From Burkholderia metallica (lineage in GTDB: Bacteria; Pseudomonadota; Gammaproteobacteria; Burkholderiales; Burkholderiaceae): DNA of 64,000 nt. Shown in pieces: positions 45,088-54,828 of the stretch. A model generated the notes under the pieces. The model was given only the letters and a program-made list of their open reading frames with translations. It was not told the DNA's origin and searched no databases. The translations under genes were made by a program, and so were the position numbers. The stretch lies in assembly GCF_902832845.1 (NCBI RefSeq), contig NZ_CADFDB010000007.1, positions 1 to 64,000 of the forward strand. The letters run 5' to 3'. Every line of letters begins with the position of its first letter. The first letter of the stretch is position 1.

Positions 45088-45645
45088 TTATTCGACCGGC
45101 GCAACGACCAGCGGACAGGCGCCGATCGCGCGCAGCCGCGTGCCGGTCCATTCATAGAAGAACCGGGCGGCCTTCGCGTTGTTGTCGTCGCAGTCGTCGT
45201 TGAAGCAGCCCGAGACGATCAGCAGCGCACTGCCTGCGCGGAAATCGACGCGTTCGTCGTCGTTGCCCATGACGCCCGCGATCACTTTCACGCCGGGCAT
45301 TGTGTAGGTCGCGCCCGTGTACTTGTCGACGATCGCGAAATTCCGGCAATCCGTTCCGCAGCCCCAGATCGCGACGCGGTAGTGGCCGGCAAAATTGGCC
45401 GGTTGCGTGAATTCGTCGCGAATGACGGTGCGATACAGGCGGGCTTCCTTGCTGGTCAGCCGGGGCGCCGCGGCCGGCTTGCGCGGCGCGCGTGCGGCGG
45501 GTGCGGGATAGCGGTTGAACGAAGGCGACGGGCATGCGGCGGCAGCCGTCGCTGCGGCCGGGGGCGCCGCATGGGCGGCGCCGGCGTCGGCAAGCAGCGC
45601 GGCCGATGCACCGGCGATCAGCAGAAATCGATAGGCGAGCGCCAC
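45088..45645 (-). CDS. exported protein of unknown function
   Basis: A 185-residue protein starting with GTG at 45645; AAGGA lies 6 bp upstream on the minus strand. The signal peptide (residues 1 to about 27) ends GAAHA. An Ala/Pro-rich linker follows, then a conserved-looking domain: LTSKEARLYRTVIRDEFTQPANFAGHYRVAIWGCGTDC, GATYTMPGVKV, and CFNDDCDDNN. Four cysteines in the mature domain could form two disulfides in the periplasm. I do not recognise a named family. It converges on the MFS gene, so it is not part of the siderophore operon. Confidence 0.75.
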   Translation of the reverse strand: MALAYRFLLIAGASAALLADAGAAHAAPPAAATAAAACPSPSFNRYPAPAARAPRKPAAAPRLTSKEARLYRTVIRDEFTQPANFAGHYRVAIWGCGTDCRNFAIVDKYTGATYTMPGVKVIAGVMGNDDERVDFRAGSALLIVSGCFNDDCDDNNAKAARFFYEWTGTRLRAIGACPLVVAPVE

Positions 45646-45945
45646 GCGTCATCCTTCATGTTCGAGATTGAGATCGGGCCGAGGGCCCGAACGGCCGCCG
45701 CCGACGATTCTATGACGCTTCGCGTGTGCCGGCGACACGGAATGGCGTTCGCGCGCGCGTGCCTTCAGTTGCGCATCGAACCGGCCGTGCGTGATACGTC
45801 TCCCCGTCAAGCATTGTCAAATCGCGGCGATATATCACGATGCCTGACGTTTCAGGCCGCGCACGAAGGCTGTCATGTCCGGGTCGATTGAGTATCCTTG
45901 AATTCGATTTGCGGTAGTCATGCAGTCACAACCGGGAGGCTTCAC
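45646..45945. other. divergent intergenic region, no gene seen
   Basis: About 300 bp between divergently transcribed exported-protein genes. It is more AT-rich around 45780-45910, as expected for two promoters. No specific element can be named. Confidence 0.4.
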
Positions 45946-46425
45946 ATGAATGCACGTCTATACCGCGCGACCGTTGCCGGCGCGCTGATCGGATTGCTCG
46001 CACCGTTTTCGGTGGCCCATGCGCAGCTTGGCGATGTCCTGAAGCAGGTCGGCGGCGGTGGCGATTCGGGCGGCAGCGCGGGCGGTGCGCTCGGCAACCT
46101 CGGCGGCCTTGGTGGCGCACTGACGGGCGGCGGCGGTTCGTCGCTGATGCCGGGCAGCACCGGCAACGTCGCGGGCCTGCTGCAGTTCTGCATCCAGAAC
46201 AACTATCTCGGCGGCGCGTCCGGCGGCGCATCGTCGGTGAAAGACGCGCTGATGGGCAAGCTCGGCGGCAATGCATCGTCCGACAGCGGTTACACCAGCG
46301 GCTCGAGCGGGATCCTCGACGCCGGCAACGGCAACAAGCTCGACCTGAGCGGCGGCGGCCTGAAGCAGCAGGTGACGAAGCAGATCTGTGACAAGGTGCT
46401 GTCGCAAGGGAAATCGCTGTTGTAA
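45946..46425 (+). CDS. DUF2501 (YjjA-like) exported protein
   Basis: A 159-residue protein. GGGAGG at 45933-45938 precedes ATG 45946. Residues 1 to about 25 form a signal peptide ending VAHA, followed by QLGDVLKQV. A long Gly/Ser/Leu-rich region leads to LLQFCIQNNYLGG, and the end has LKQQVTKQICDKVL. The two cysteines, in FCIQ and ICDK, are the conserved pair of the DUF2501 family. The periplasmic function is not known. Confidence 0.85.
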   Translation: MNARLYRATVAGALIGLLAPFSVAHAQLGDVLKQVGGGGDSGGSAGGALGNLGGLGGALTGGGGSSLMPGSTGNVAGLLQFCIQNNYLGGASGGASSVKDALMGKLGGNASSDSGYTSGSSGILDAGNGNKLDLSGGGLKQQVTKQICDKVLSQGKSLL

Positions 46426-46695
46426 GCACGGGGCGTGCACCCTGCAACGGGGCGCACGATATCGAACACCGGCGCGACGGATTCGCGGCATGACCGCGTG
46501 ACTGCCGCCCGCGCATGCATTTCGCCGCAAATGGGGCGCGGCGTATGTCCGGCGCGTTGCGTCGACTACCGTCACCCGACCCGCCGCTGGAGGAAGGGAA
46601 AGGGTCCGGTCGGGCGCGGCGGTCGTGCCGGCGAGTGATGGCGGCAGCCGCTGCGGACTGGCCGGCCGCCGTTTGTGTACCGCCCACCGCGCGCG

Positions 46696-47061
46696 TCAAT
46701 CGGCCAGCCGCTTGTCCGCGAGCGCCTTGCAGCAGTCTTCGTATACCCATTGGACGAGCTTTGCCCGATAGTCGAGATCGTCGGTATCGACGATTTCCTC
46801 GACCGCGTCGCGTGCCCACGGCGCGTCGACGAACCCGGCATGCCGCTTCGCGATGTCCTGCGCGAGCGCCGCGAGCTTGGCGACCGCGAGCCAGTCGGCC
46901 TGGCGGTGATGGCGGTCGAGCCAGCGGTGCGCGGCCTGGACCTGGAACGCGGCGTCCGGCCACGATTCGTTGAGGTAAAACGCGCCGAGATTGCCGCAGG
47001 TGAGCCAGCAAAGCAGCTCCAGGCGGTCTTGCGAGCCGAGGGTATGGGATGCGTCGGACAT
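46696..47061 (-). CDS. conserved protein of unknown function
   Basis: A 121-residue mostly alpha-helical soluble protein with several Trp and Cys residues: LELLCWLTCGNLGAFYLNESW, AHRWLDRHHRQADWL, then VQWVYEDCCKALADKRL. It has no signal peptide. I recognise no family. ATG 47061 (MSDASHTLG) is chosen over upstream readings to 47133. It stands alone between longer intergenic stretches, so context gives no clue. Confidence 0.65.
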   Translation of the reverse strand: MSDASHTLGSQDRLELLCWLTCGNLGAFYLNESWPDAAFQVQAAHRWLDRHHRQADWLAVAKLAALAQDIAKRHAGFVDAPWARDAVEEIVDTDDLDYRAKLVQWVYEDCCKALADKRLAD

Positions 47062-47409
47062 GGCAGCGCTCACGAAATGCAGGGATTCCGGGCGGCGCCG
47101 GCCGCAATGGGCCGGTGCCGATAATAAAAACATAGCACGATGCGGGCCCGGCCGCGCACCCGGACGGATGCTGACGCGGCGGCGAAACGGACGCTGCGCC
47201 GGCGTTCACAGCCGACGGCGCAGCGAGGATGCGGCAGCGGTCGGCGTTCTTTCGAATGGCTGTCAATCGTCACACCAGTCGTCCGCAACGCTCGTTAGAA
47301 TGTCGGCTTCCCCGAAGCACGGGACCCGATGCGAAGCCTGGAGCAGGTGCTGACGCACCCGCTCCAGCCGACTTGAGCGCTAACTTTGGCCGACAGGAGA
47401 CGCAGCACG
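47062..47409. other. intergenic region, no gene seen
   Basis: About 350 bp between divergent genes. An AT-rich patch at 47121-47140 may hold the promoter of the small minus-strand gene. Nothing else can be supported. Confidence 0.4.
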
Positions 47410-48846
47410 ATGAAAATCTACGACCAGTTCTATATCGACGGCGCATGGCGCAAACCGGCCGGCACCGGCACGATCGACGTGATCGACTCGGGCACCGAAG
47501 CTGTGATCGGCCGGATTCCGGAAGGCGTCGCATCCGACGCGCAGGATGCGATCCGCGCGGCGCGCGCCGCGTTCGACACATGGGCGGCCACGCCGGCCGC
47601 GACCCGGGCCGGCTACCTGCGCAAGATCGTCGAGCATCTGCAGGCGCGCAGCGAGGAACTCGCGCAGTCGATCACCGGCGAAGTCGGGATGCCGATCAAG
47701 CTGTCGCGCGCGATCCAGGTCGGCGGCCCGATCTACAATTGGAAGGCGTACGCGAAGCTCGCCGAGACCTTCGAATTCGAGGCGCAGGTCGGCAACTCGC
47801 TGGTGGTGCGCGAACCGGTCGGCGTCGTCGCGGCGATCACGCCGTGGAACTACCCGCTCAACCAGATCACGCTGAAGGTCGCGCCGGCGCTCGCGGCCGG
47901 TTGCACGGTCGTCCTGAAGCCGTCCGAAGTCGCGCCGCTCAACGCGTTCATGCTGGCCGAAGCGATTCACGAAGCCGGGCTGCCGGCCGGCGTGTTCAAC
48001 CTCGTGTGCGGCTACGGCCCGGTCGTCGGCGAGGTGCTGGCCACCGATCCGGACGTCGACATGGTGTCGTTCACGGGCTCGACGCGCGCCGGCAAGCGCG
48101 TGGCCGAGCTGGCGGCCGCGAGCGTCAAGCGCGTCGCGCTCGAGCTGGGCGGCAAGTCGGCCTCGGTGATCCTCGACGATGCCGATTTCGCGACGGCGGT
48201 GAAGGGCACGGTCAATGCGTGCTACCTGAACGCGGGGCAGACCTGTTCGGCGCACACGCGCATGCTGGTGCCGGAAGCCCGCTACGACGAGGCGCGCGAA
48301 ATCGCGAAGGCGGCGGCCGAAACCTACGTCGCGGGCGATCCGCGGCAGGACGCGACGCGCCTCGGCGCGCTGGCGTCGGCCGTGCAGCAGCAGCGCGTGC
48401 AGGCATACATTCAGCGCGGGATCGACGAAGGCGCGGAACTCGTCACGGGTGGCACGGGTATGCCGGACGGGCTCGCGAAGGGCTTCTTCGTGAAGCCGAC
48501 CGTATTCGGCCGCGTCGATCCGAAATCGACGATCGCGCAGGAAGAAATCTTCGGGCCGGTGCTGTCGATCATCACGTACCGCGACGAAGACGAAGCCGTG
48601 CGCATCGCGAACGATTCGCCGTACGGGCTCGGCGGCGCGGTGTGGGCCGGCAGCGACGAACGCGCGATGGGCGTCGCGCGCCGCATCCGCACCGGGCAGG
48701 TCGACATCAACGGCGGCGCGTGGAACATGGCCGCGCCGTTCGGCGGCTACAAGCAGTCGGGTCACGGCCGCGAGAACGGCGTGTACGGGCTCGAAGAATA
48801 TCTCGAGTACAAGTCGATGCAACTCAAGCCCGCGAAGCCGGCCTGA
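47410..48846 (+). CDS. NAD(P)-dependent aldehyde dehydrogenase
   Basis: A 478-residue aldehyde dehydrogenase. [11 protein letters not shown] is the cofactor turn. Glu245 in LELGGKS is the general base, and Cys279 in GQTCSAH is the nucleophile. TPWNYPLNQ is also conserved. The enzyme oxidises an aldehyde to the acid; the natural substrate cannot be read from the sequence. GGAG at 47396-47399 supports ATG 47410. It is monocistronic, closed by a strong terminator. Confidence 0.92.
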   Translation: MKIYDQFYIDGAWRKPAGTGTIDVIDSGTEAVIGRIPEGVASDAQDAIRAARAAFDTWAATPAATRAGYLRKIVEHLQARSEELAQSITGEVGMPIKLSRAIQVGGPIYNWKAYAKLAETFEFEAQVGNSLVVREPVGVVAAITPWNYPLNQITLKVAPALAAGCTVVLKPSEVAPLNAFMLAEAIHEAGLPAGVFNLVCGYGPVVGEVLATDPDVDMVSFTGSTRAGKRVAELAAASVKRVALELGGKSASVILDDADFATAVKGTVNACYLNAGQTCSAHTRMLVPEARYDEAREIAKAAAETYVAGDPRQDATRLGALASAVQQQRVQAYIQRGIDEGAELVTGGTGMPDGLAKGFFVKPTVFGRVDPKSTIAQEEIFGPVLSIITYRDEDEAVRIANDSPYGLGGAVWAGSDERAMGVARRIRTGQVDINGGAWNMAAPFGGYKQSGHGRENGVYGLEEYLEYKSMQLKPAKPA

Positions 48847-48871
48847 GCGTTCGTCACGGCCCGGACCGGAA

Positions 48872-48897
48872 ACGGCACGCTCGCGTGCCGTTTTTTG
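48872..48897 (+). terminator. Rho-independent terminator after the aldehyde dehydrogenase
   Basis: CGGCACG and CGTGCCG arms with a 4-nt loop and TTTTTT. Confidence 0.9.
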
Positions 48898-48968
48898 TTG
48901 ACGGCCGTCAAGGTGCGCGCGGGTGGATCGTCGATCATCGCGGTTCCGATGTTTCGACGAGGTAACCG

Positions 48969-50159
48969 ATGACCGTACGCACTTCCTTTCCGCCGCTGAC
49001 GATTCGCGGCCGCACCTTGCTGCCCGTCGTGCAGGGCGGCATGGGCGTCGGCATCTCCGCGCACCGGCTGGCGGGCAGCGTCGCGCGCGAAGGCGCGGTC
49101 GGCACGATCGCGAGCATCGACCTGCGCCACCATCATGCGGATCTGCTCGCGCGTTGCCGCGCGCAACCCGATCGCGCGACGCTCGAGGCCGCGAACCGCG
49201 AAGCGCTCGCACGCGAGATCCGCTTGGCGAAGACCTACGGCGAAGGGCGCGGGATGATCGCGGTCAACGTGATGAAGGCCGTGAGCGCGCATGCGGACTA
49301 CGTGCGGGTCGCGTGCGACGCAGGCGCGGACGCGATCGTGATGGGCGCGGGCCTGCCGCTCGACCTGCCCGACCTCACGCAAGGGCATGACATCGCGCTG
49401 ATTCCGATCCTGTCGGATAGCCGCGGGATCGCGCTCGTACTGAAGAAGTGGATGAAGAAGGGGCGCCTGCCCGACGCGATCGTGATCGAGCATCCGGCAC
49501 ATGCGGGCGGCCATCTCGGCGTCACGCAGATCGACGACATGCACGACGGCCGCTTCGATTTCGCGCGCGTGCTCGACGAAGCCGCGCAGGTGATGGCATC
49601 GCTCGGGCTCGCGCGCGAAACGATCCCGTTGATCGTTGCGGGCGGGATCAACAGTCACGACGCGGTGCGCGCGGCGCTCGAGGCCGGCGCGAACGGCGTG
49701 CAGGTCGGGACACCGTTCGCGGTGACGGAAGAAGGCGATGCGCATCCGCACTTCAAGCGCGTGCTGGCCGACGCGACGCCCGACGACATCGTCGAATTCG
49801 TCAGCGTGACGGGGCTGCCTGCACGTGCGGTGAAGACGCCGTGGCTCGATCGTTACCTGCGCAACGAGGCACGCATCCGCACCAAGCTCGGTGCGCTGAA
49901 ACAGCGCTGCCCGACCGCGCTCGAATGCCTGAGCGTCTGCGGCTTGCGCGACGGCATCGAGAAGTTCGGCCATTTCTGCATCGACACGCGGCTCGCGGCC
50001 GCGCTGCGCGGCGACGTCGCGAACGGGCTGTTCTTCCGCGGCCGCGAAGCGTTGCCGTTCGGCCGCGCGATCCGCAGCGTGCGCGATCTGCTCGACCTGC
50101 TGCTCACAGGCAGTGCGACGGAGCCTGCGGCAAACCGTCCCACGTTTACGCTGGCTTGA
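48969..50159 (+). CDS. nitronate monooxygenase-like flavoprotein (NPD family)
   Basis: A 396-residue FMN-binding TIM-barrel protein of the 2-nitropropane dioxygenase family. PVVQGGMGVGIS is the N-terminal FMN loop. EHPAHAGGHLGV contains the AGGH motif with the catalytic histidine. PLIVAGGIN and GVQVGTPFAVTEE are phosphate-binding loops. A cysteine-rich stretch near the end (CPTALECLSVCGL) is unusual for simple nitronate monooxygenases, so the substrate could be different. It starts at ATG 48969 and is followed by ompW 65 bp later. Confidence 0.85.
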   Translation: MTVRTSFPPLTIRGRTLLPVVQGGMGVGISAHRLAGSVAREGAVGTIASIDLRHHHADLLARCRAQPDRATLEAANREALAREIRLAKTYGEGRGMIAVNVMKAVSAHADYVRVACDAGADAIVMGAGLPLDLPDLTQGHDIALIPILSDSRGIALVLKKWMKKGRLPDAIVIEHPAHAGGHLGVTQIDDMHDGRFDFARVLDEAAQVMASLGLARETIPLIVAGGINSHDAVRAALEAGANGVQVGTPFAVTEEGDAHPHFKRVLADATPDDIVEFVSVTGLPARAVKTPWLDRYLRNEARIRTKLGALKQRCPTALECLSVCGLRDGIEKFGHFCIDTRLAAALRGDVANGLFFRGREALPFGRAIRSVRDLLDLLLTGSATEPAANRPTFTLA

Positions 50160-50224
50160 CGGATATCAACATGACGAAAAGACCCTGCAAGGAAAATGGG
50201 AACCATTCTTTGGGGGTCCGTACC

Positions 50225-50866
50225 ATGCATGAAACGATTCGAACTTTTATTACCGCTGCGGCTGTTGCAGCCGCTTTCGCCGCGATGCCTTCGCTGTCGC
50301 ACGCGGCCTCGCCCGGCGACGGCATCAACCAGGGCGACGTCCTGGTCCGGCTGCGTGCGATCAGCATCCAGCCGAACGAACGCGCGAGCGATACGCTGGG
50401 CGCGCTGAACGTCGGCGTGAACAACGCGATCGTGCCCGAGCTCGACTTCACGTACATGATCCGCGACTACCTCGGCGTCGAACTGATCCTCGGCACGTCG
50501 AGGCATCAGTTGACGTCGAGCCTCGGCAATCTCGGCGGCGTGGGCGTGCTGCCGCCGACGCTGCTGCTGCAGTACCACTTCAACCACGCCGGCAAGGTAC
50601 GTCCGTACGTCGGCGCGGGGGTGAACTACACGTACTTCTACAACAACGGGCTCAACGTCGGCGGGGAGGGCGTGTCGATCAACAAGAGCAGCTTCGGCCC
50701 CGCGCTGCAGTTCGGCGTTGACGTGCAGTTGACGAAGAAGGTGTTCATGAACGTCGACGTGAAGAAGATCTGGATGAGCACCGATGCGACGCTCGGCGAC
50801 AAGGGCATCGGCACGCTGCACATCGATCCGCTGATCGTCGGCGTGGGCGTCGGGATGAAGTTCTAG
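50225..50866 (+). CDS. ompW: OmpW-family outer membrane protein
   Basis: A 213-residue small beta-barrel porin. The signal peptide ends SLSHA at about residue 27. The mature protein has GDVLVRLRAISIQPN, ELDFTYMIRDYLGVELI, LLLQYHF, the VRPYVGAGVNYTYFYN stretch and the terminal GVGMKF with the C-terminal Phe needed for BAM recognition. OmpW forms an eight-stranded barrel with a hydrophobic channel. A GGGGG site precedes ATG 50225; an in-frame ATG at 50171 would add a non-signal extension and is disfavoured. Confidence 0.93.
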   Translation: MHETIRTFITAAAVAAAFAAMPSLSHAASPGDGINQGDVLVRLRAISIQPNERASDTLGALNVGVNNAIVPELDFTYMIRDYLGVELILGTSRHQLTSSLGNLGGVGVLPPTLLLQYHFNHAGKVRPYVGAGVNYTYFYNNGLNVGGEGVSINKSSFGPALQFGVDVQLTKKVFMNVDVKKIWMSTDATLGDKGIGTLHIDPLIVGVGVGMKF

Positions 50867-50897
50867 ACGCGGCGGGAAAAAAACAGAGTTGGGGTTG

Positions 50898-50928
50898 GCG
50901 GCATGGCGGTCGGCATGCCGCTTTTTTT
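50898..50928. terminator. terminator between ompW and the DUF1289 gene
   Basis: GCGGCATG and CATGCCGC arms with an 8-nt loop and TTTTTTT, after an A-rich stretch at 50876-50884. It lies between convergent genes and may serve both. Confidence 0.85.
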
Positions 50929-50941
50929 ATGCGCGGCGGAT

Positions 50942-51145
50942 TTACAGCTTGTCGTACTGGAAGCGCATCGCGGTGCCTTCGCGCTGGATGCGCTCCCACA
51001 CCGCGCGCTTTTCGTCGTCGCTCAGGAACACCCAGTTCGACACTTCGGCGGCCGTGCGGCCGCAGCCCTTGCAGACTTCGTCGAACAGGGTCGAGCACAC
51101 GCCGATGCAGGGGCTGTCGGGTAGGTCGTGGAGATTGGAGGCCAT
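50942..51145 (-). CDS. DUF1289 family protein
   Basis: A 67-residue protein with four conserved cysteines in DSPCIGVCSTLFDEVCKGCGRT, followed by EVSNWVFLSDDEKRAVWERI. This is the DUF1289 pattern, presumably a small zinc- or iron-binding domain. Function is unknown. ATG 51145 (MASNLHDL) gives the usual family length; an in-frame ATG at 51181 would add 12 residues. Confidence 0.85.
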   Translation of the reverse strand: MASNLHDLPDSPCIGVCSTLFDEVCKGCGRTAAEVSNWVFLSDDEKRAVWERIQREGTAMRFQYDKL

Positions 51146-51564
51146 CGGAAGGGTTCGCGCGGTTGAATCGTCAGCCGCCATTTTAATGCATCGCGGCCGG
51201 ACGGCCGGGCGGGCGCGGCCGGCGTGCCCGCAAGGTGCGGCGGCGTGACGGTACGGCCGGGGCCGGGGCAGCCGCCGCACGGGGCGCGTTCGGGCGACGC
51301 GCGCGGTTTCGCCGCCGTCCGTTTTTCCCGGTGGACAGCCGCCGATTACCCGATAGAATTCCCCGGGAACGCCCCGCCGTGCGGGCGGCCAGCGTGGCCG
51401 ACGGCGGGAATCTGTTCCGTTTGCGCGACACCGGCATGATTTTTTTGTGACGGGGCGCGAATGATGGTAGTTTTCGGGGTTTTCGAGGGGCGGCGCGCCA
51501 GAATGCGCCGTCATGACGAGGCAGACGGCAGCCGGACACACGGTCCGGCCGGAGGGAGAACGGG
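51146..51564. other. divergent intergenic region before potF
   Basis: About 420 bp. It contains a good promoter match at 51332-51359 and GC-rich inverted repeats near 51360-51410, giving a probable structured leader of about 200 nt for the pot operon. No gene is supported. Confidence 0.45.
51332..51359 (+). promoter_or_regulatory. probable sigma-70 promoter of the pot operon
   Basis: TGGACA at 51332-51337 and TAGAAT at 51354-51359, 16 bp apart; each matches five of six consensus bases. It is about 200 bp upstream of potF. Confidence 0.45.
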
Positions 51565-52659
51565 ATGAAAGCAAAGGTAGTGGGCCGGTTCGCGGCGCTC
51601 GCGCTGTGCGTGGGTGCATCGGCGGCGGCGGCGAAGGATACGCAGCTCAATGTCTATAACTGGTCGGACTACATTGCGAAGGACACGATCCCGAACTTCG
51701 AGAAGCAGACGGGCGTCAAGGTCCGCTACGACAACTACGACAGCGACGACACGCTGCAGGCGAAGCTGCTGACGGGCAGCTCGGGCTACGACATCGTCGT
51801 GCCGACCAGCAACTACGCGGGCAAGCAGATCGCCGCCGGCATCTTCGCGCCGCTCGACAAGTCGAAGCTGCCGAACCTCAAGTACCTCGATCCGCAACTG
51901 ATGGCGCTCGTCGCCGGCGCGGACCCGGGCAACAAGTACTCGGTGCCGTGGGCGTACGGCACGACGGGCCTTGCCTACAACCTGACCAAGGCGCAGCAGG
52001 CGCTCGGCAAGGTGCCGCTCGACAACTGGGACATCCTGTTCAAGCCGGAAAACATCTCGAAGCTGAAGACCTGCGGCGTGTCGGTGCTCGACGCGCCGGA
52101 CCAGATGTTCGCGGCGACGCTGCACTACATCGGCAAGGATCCGATGAGCACGAACCCGGCCGACTACAAGGCCGCGATGGAGGTGCTGAAGAAGATTCGC
52201 CCGTACATCACGCAGTTCAACTCGTCGAGCTACATCAACGACCTGGTCGGCGGCGACATCTGCTTCGCGTTCGGCTGGTCGGGCGACGTGGTGATCGCGA
52301 AGCATCGCGCGATCGAGGCGAAGAAGGCGTACAAGATCGAGTACTACATTCCGAAGGGCGGCGCGCCGGTGTGGTTCGACGTAATGGCGATCCCGAAGGA
52401 CGCGAAGAACAAGGACGCCGCGCTGCAGTGGATCAACTACATCGAGGATCCGAAGGTGCACGCGGCGATCACGAACGCGGTGTACTACCCGAGCGCCAAC
52501 GCCGAGGCCCGCAAGTACGTGCGGCCCGACGTCGCGAACGACCCGGCCGTCTATCCGCCGGCCGACGTCGTGAAGACGCTGTTCCTGCTCAAGCCGCTGC
52601 CGCCTGAAATCCAGCGTCTGCAGACGCGTCTGTGGACCGAGCTGAAGTCGGGCCGCTGA
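51565..52659 (+). CDS. potF: periplasmic putrescine/polyamine-binding protein
   Basis: A 364-residue solute-binding protein of the PotD/PotF type. The signal peptide ends SAAAAK at about residue 23. The mature start LNVYNWSDYIAKDTIPNFEKQTG is diagnostic. YDIVVPTSNYAGKQIAAG, PWAYGTTGLAYN and FGWSGDVVIAKHRA line the polyamine site. It delivers putrescine or a related polyamine to the PotGHI transporter. The GGAG site at 51551-51554 precedes ATG 51565. A hairpin follows the gene before potG. Confidence 0.92.
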   Translation: MKAKVVGRFAALALCVGASAAAAKDTQLNVYNWSDYIAKDTIPNFEKQTGVKVRYDNYDSDDTLQAKLLTGSSGYDIVVPTSNYAGKQIAAGIFAPLDKSKLPNLKYLDPQLMALVAGADPGNKYSVPWAYGTTGLAYNLTKAQQALGKVPLDNWDILFKPENISKLKTCGVSVLDAPDQMFAATLHYIGKDPMSTNPADYKAAMEVLKKIRPYITQFNSSSYINDLVGGDICFAFGWSGDVVIAKHRAIEAKKAYKIEYYIPKGGAPVWFDVMAIPKDAKNKDAALQWINYIEDPKVHAAITNAVYYPSANAEARKYVRPDVANDPAVYPPADVVKTLFLLKPLPPEIQRLQTRLWTELKSGR

Positions 52660-52686
52660 CGCGAGCCGGCGTTCAAAGCAGTCATG

Positions 52687-52711
52687 AAGCCCCTGGTGCC
52701 CCCGGGGGCTT
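52687..52711 (+). terminator. possible attenuating hairpin between potF and potG
   Basis: AAGCCCC and GGGGCTT arms around an 11-nt loop; only a weak T stretch follows. Partial termination here would raise binding-protein levels over the membrane components. Confidence 0.45.
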
Positions 52712-52744
52712 TGTTCGTTCAACGCAGGAGAGAAGCAGCACATC

Positions 52745-53905
52745 ATGAATAGCCAGTCGGGTGCGCCGGTCGCGGGCGCGCCGTCCTCCGTGTCCTCCTC
52801 CGGCGCCGGTACGCGCGCCGAGACCTTTGTCCAGATCGTCGACGTCGTCAAGAAATTCGGTGACACCGAAGCCGTGCGCAGCGTCAACCTGACCGTGCGC
52901 CAGGGCGAGCTGTTCGCGCTGCTCGGCAGCTCGGGCTGCGGCAAGTCGACGTTGCTGCGGATGCTCGCGGGCCTCGAAACGGTCACGTCGGGCAAGATCC
53001 TGATCGACGGCGAGGACCTCGCGCAGATGCCGCCGTACAAGCGGCCCGTGAACATGATGTTCCAGTCGTATGCGCTGTTCCCGCACATGTCGGTCGAGTC
53101 GAACGTCGCGTTCGGTCTCAGGCAGGAGGGCACGCCGAAGGCCGAGCTGAAGGAGCGCGTCGCGTCGGCGCTCGAACTCGTGCAGATGAGCAAGTACGCG
53201 AAGCGCAAGCCGCATCAGCTTTCCGGCGGCCAGCAGCAGCGCGTCGCGCTCGCGCGTTCGCTGGTCAAGCGGCCGAAGCTGCTGCTGCTCGACGAGCCGA
53301 TGTCCGCGCTCGACAAGCAGATCCGCCAGCGCACGCAGATCGAGCTCGTCAACATTCTGAACAAGGTCGGCGTCACCTGCATCATGGTCACGCACGACCA
53401 GGAAGAAGCGATGACGATGGCGAACCGCCTCGCGGTGATGAGCGAAGGGCAGATCGTGCAGATCGGCTCGCCGAACGAAGTGTACGAATATCCGAACAGC
53501 CGCTTCTCGGCCGAATTCATCGGCTCGACGAACCTGTTCGACGGCGTGACCGTCGAAGACGAGCCCGACCACGTCTACATCGAATCGCCGGAGCTGCCGA
53601 GCCGGCTGTACGTGAGCCACGGGATCTCGGGCCCGCTCGGGATGCCGGTCACGGTGTCGGTGCGCCCCGAGCGGATCGCGCTCACGCGCAAGCCGCCCGA
53701 AGGCGCGTTCAACTGGGCGCGCGGCCGGATCAGCAACGTCGCGTACGTGGGCGGCTACTCGCTGTATCACGTGAAGCTCGACGCGGGCAAGACGGTGATC
53801 GCGAACGTGTCGAGCCTCGCGATTTCGGAGCTCGACACGCCGGCGCTCGGCGACGAGATCTACGTGCGCTGGAGCGCCACGGCCGGCGTGGTGCTGACGT
53901 CATGA
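52745..53905 (+). CDS. potG: polyamine ABC transporter ATP-binding protein
   Basis: A 386-residue importer ATPase. After a Ser/Ala-rich N-terminal tail, residues about 30-270 are the ABC domain: LLGSSGCGKST, QLSGGQQQRVALARS, LLLLDEPMSALD, VTHDQEEA. The C-terminal TOBE domain (about 290-386) includes SVRPERIALT. It energises polyamine uptake with PotH and PotI. It overlaps potH by ATGA. Confidence 0.93.
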   Translation: MNSQSGAPVAGAPSSVSSSGAGTRAETFVQIVDVVKKFGDTEAVRSVNLTVRQGELFALLGSSGCGKSTLLRMLAGLETVTSGKILIDGEDLAQMPPYKRPVNMMFQSYALFPHMSVESNVAFGLRQEGTPKAELKERVASALELVQMSKYAKRKPHQLSGGQQQRVALARSLVKRPKLLLLDEPMSALDKQIRQRTQIELVNILNKVGVTCIMVTHDQEEAMTMANRLAVMSEGQIVQIGSPNEVYEYPNSRFSAEFIGSTNLFDGVTVEDEPDHVYIESPELPSRLYVSHGISGPLGMPVTVSVRPERIALTRKPPEGAFNWARGRISNVAYVGGYSLYHVKLDAGKTVIANVSSLAISELDTPALGDEIYVRWSATAGVVLTS

Positions 53906-54828
53906 ACGCGTTCAAGTCCCTGCTCGAGTGGCCGGTGCGGCGCTTCAACCTGACGGGCGCGACGGCGGTGGTCGCCGGCCCGTTCACGTGGCTCGTGCTG
54001 TTCTTCCTCGTGCCGTTCGTGCTGGTCGTCAAGATCAGCTTCGCGGAGCTGCAGCTCGGCATCCCGCCGTATACGGAGCTGGCGTCGTATGCCGACGGCG
54101 TCGTGCACATCGCGCTGAACCTGTCGCACTACGCGTTCCTGTTCACCGACAGCCTGTATTTCGCGACCTACGTGAACTCGGTGTGGGTGGCCGCGATCAC
54201 GACGTTGCTGTGCCTGCTGCTTGGCTATCCGATGGCGTACTACATCGCGCGCTCGAACCCGGCAACCCGCAACCTGCTGATGATGGGCGTCATGCTGCCG
54301 TTCTGGACGTCGTTCCTGATCCGCGTGTACGCATGGATCGGCATCCTGAAGAACAACGGGCTGCTGAACAACTTCCTGATGTGGATCGGTCTCACGCATA
54401 CGCCGATCGAGCTGTATCGCACCAATTACGCGGTGTACATCGGGATGGTGTATTCGTACCTGCCGTTCCTCGTGATGCCGCTGTACGCCCACCTCGTGAA
54501 GATGGACCTGCGCCTGCTCGAAGCCGCGTACGACCTCGGCGCGAAGCCGTGGAAGGCGTTCGTGCAGATCACGCTGCCGCTGTCGAAGAACGGGATCATC
54601 GCGGGCTGCCTGCTGGTGTTCATCCCGGCGGTGGGCGAGTACGTGATTCCGGAGCTGCTCGGCGGCGCGAACACGCTGATGATCGGCCGCGTGATGTGGA
54701 ACGAGTTCTTCAACAACGCGGACTGGCCGATGGCGTCGGCCGTGACCTGCGCGATGGTGCTGCTGCTGCTCGTGCCGATGGCGATGTTCCAGCACTTCCA
54801 GGCGAAGGAACAGGGAGGCCGTCGATGA
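53902..54828 (+). CDS. potH: polyamine ABC transporter permease PotH
   Basis: A 308-residue inner membrane protein with about six transmembrane segments. The EAA coupling loop is LEAAYDLGAKPWKAFVQITLPLS. FLIRVYAWIGILKNNGLLNNFL is typical of PotB/PotH. It is translationally coupled to potG and potI by 4-base overlaps. Confidence 0.93.
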   Translation: MNAFKSLLEWPVRRFNLTGATAVVAGPFTWLVLFFLVPFVLVVKISFAELQLGIPPYTELASYADGVVHIALNLSHYAFLFTDSLYFATYVNSVWVAAITTLLCLLLGYPMAYYIARSNPATRNLLMMGVMLPFWTSFLIRVYAWIGILKNNGLLNNFLMWIGLTHTPIELYRTNYAVYIGMVYSYLPFLVMPLYAHLVKMDLRLLEAAYDLGAKPWKAFVQITLPLSKNGIIAGCLLVFIPAVGEYVIPELLGGANTLMIGRVMWNEFFNNADWPMASAVTCAMVLLLLVPMAMFQHFQAKEQGGRR

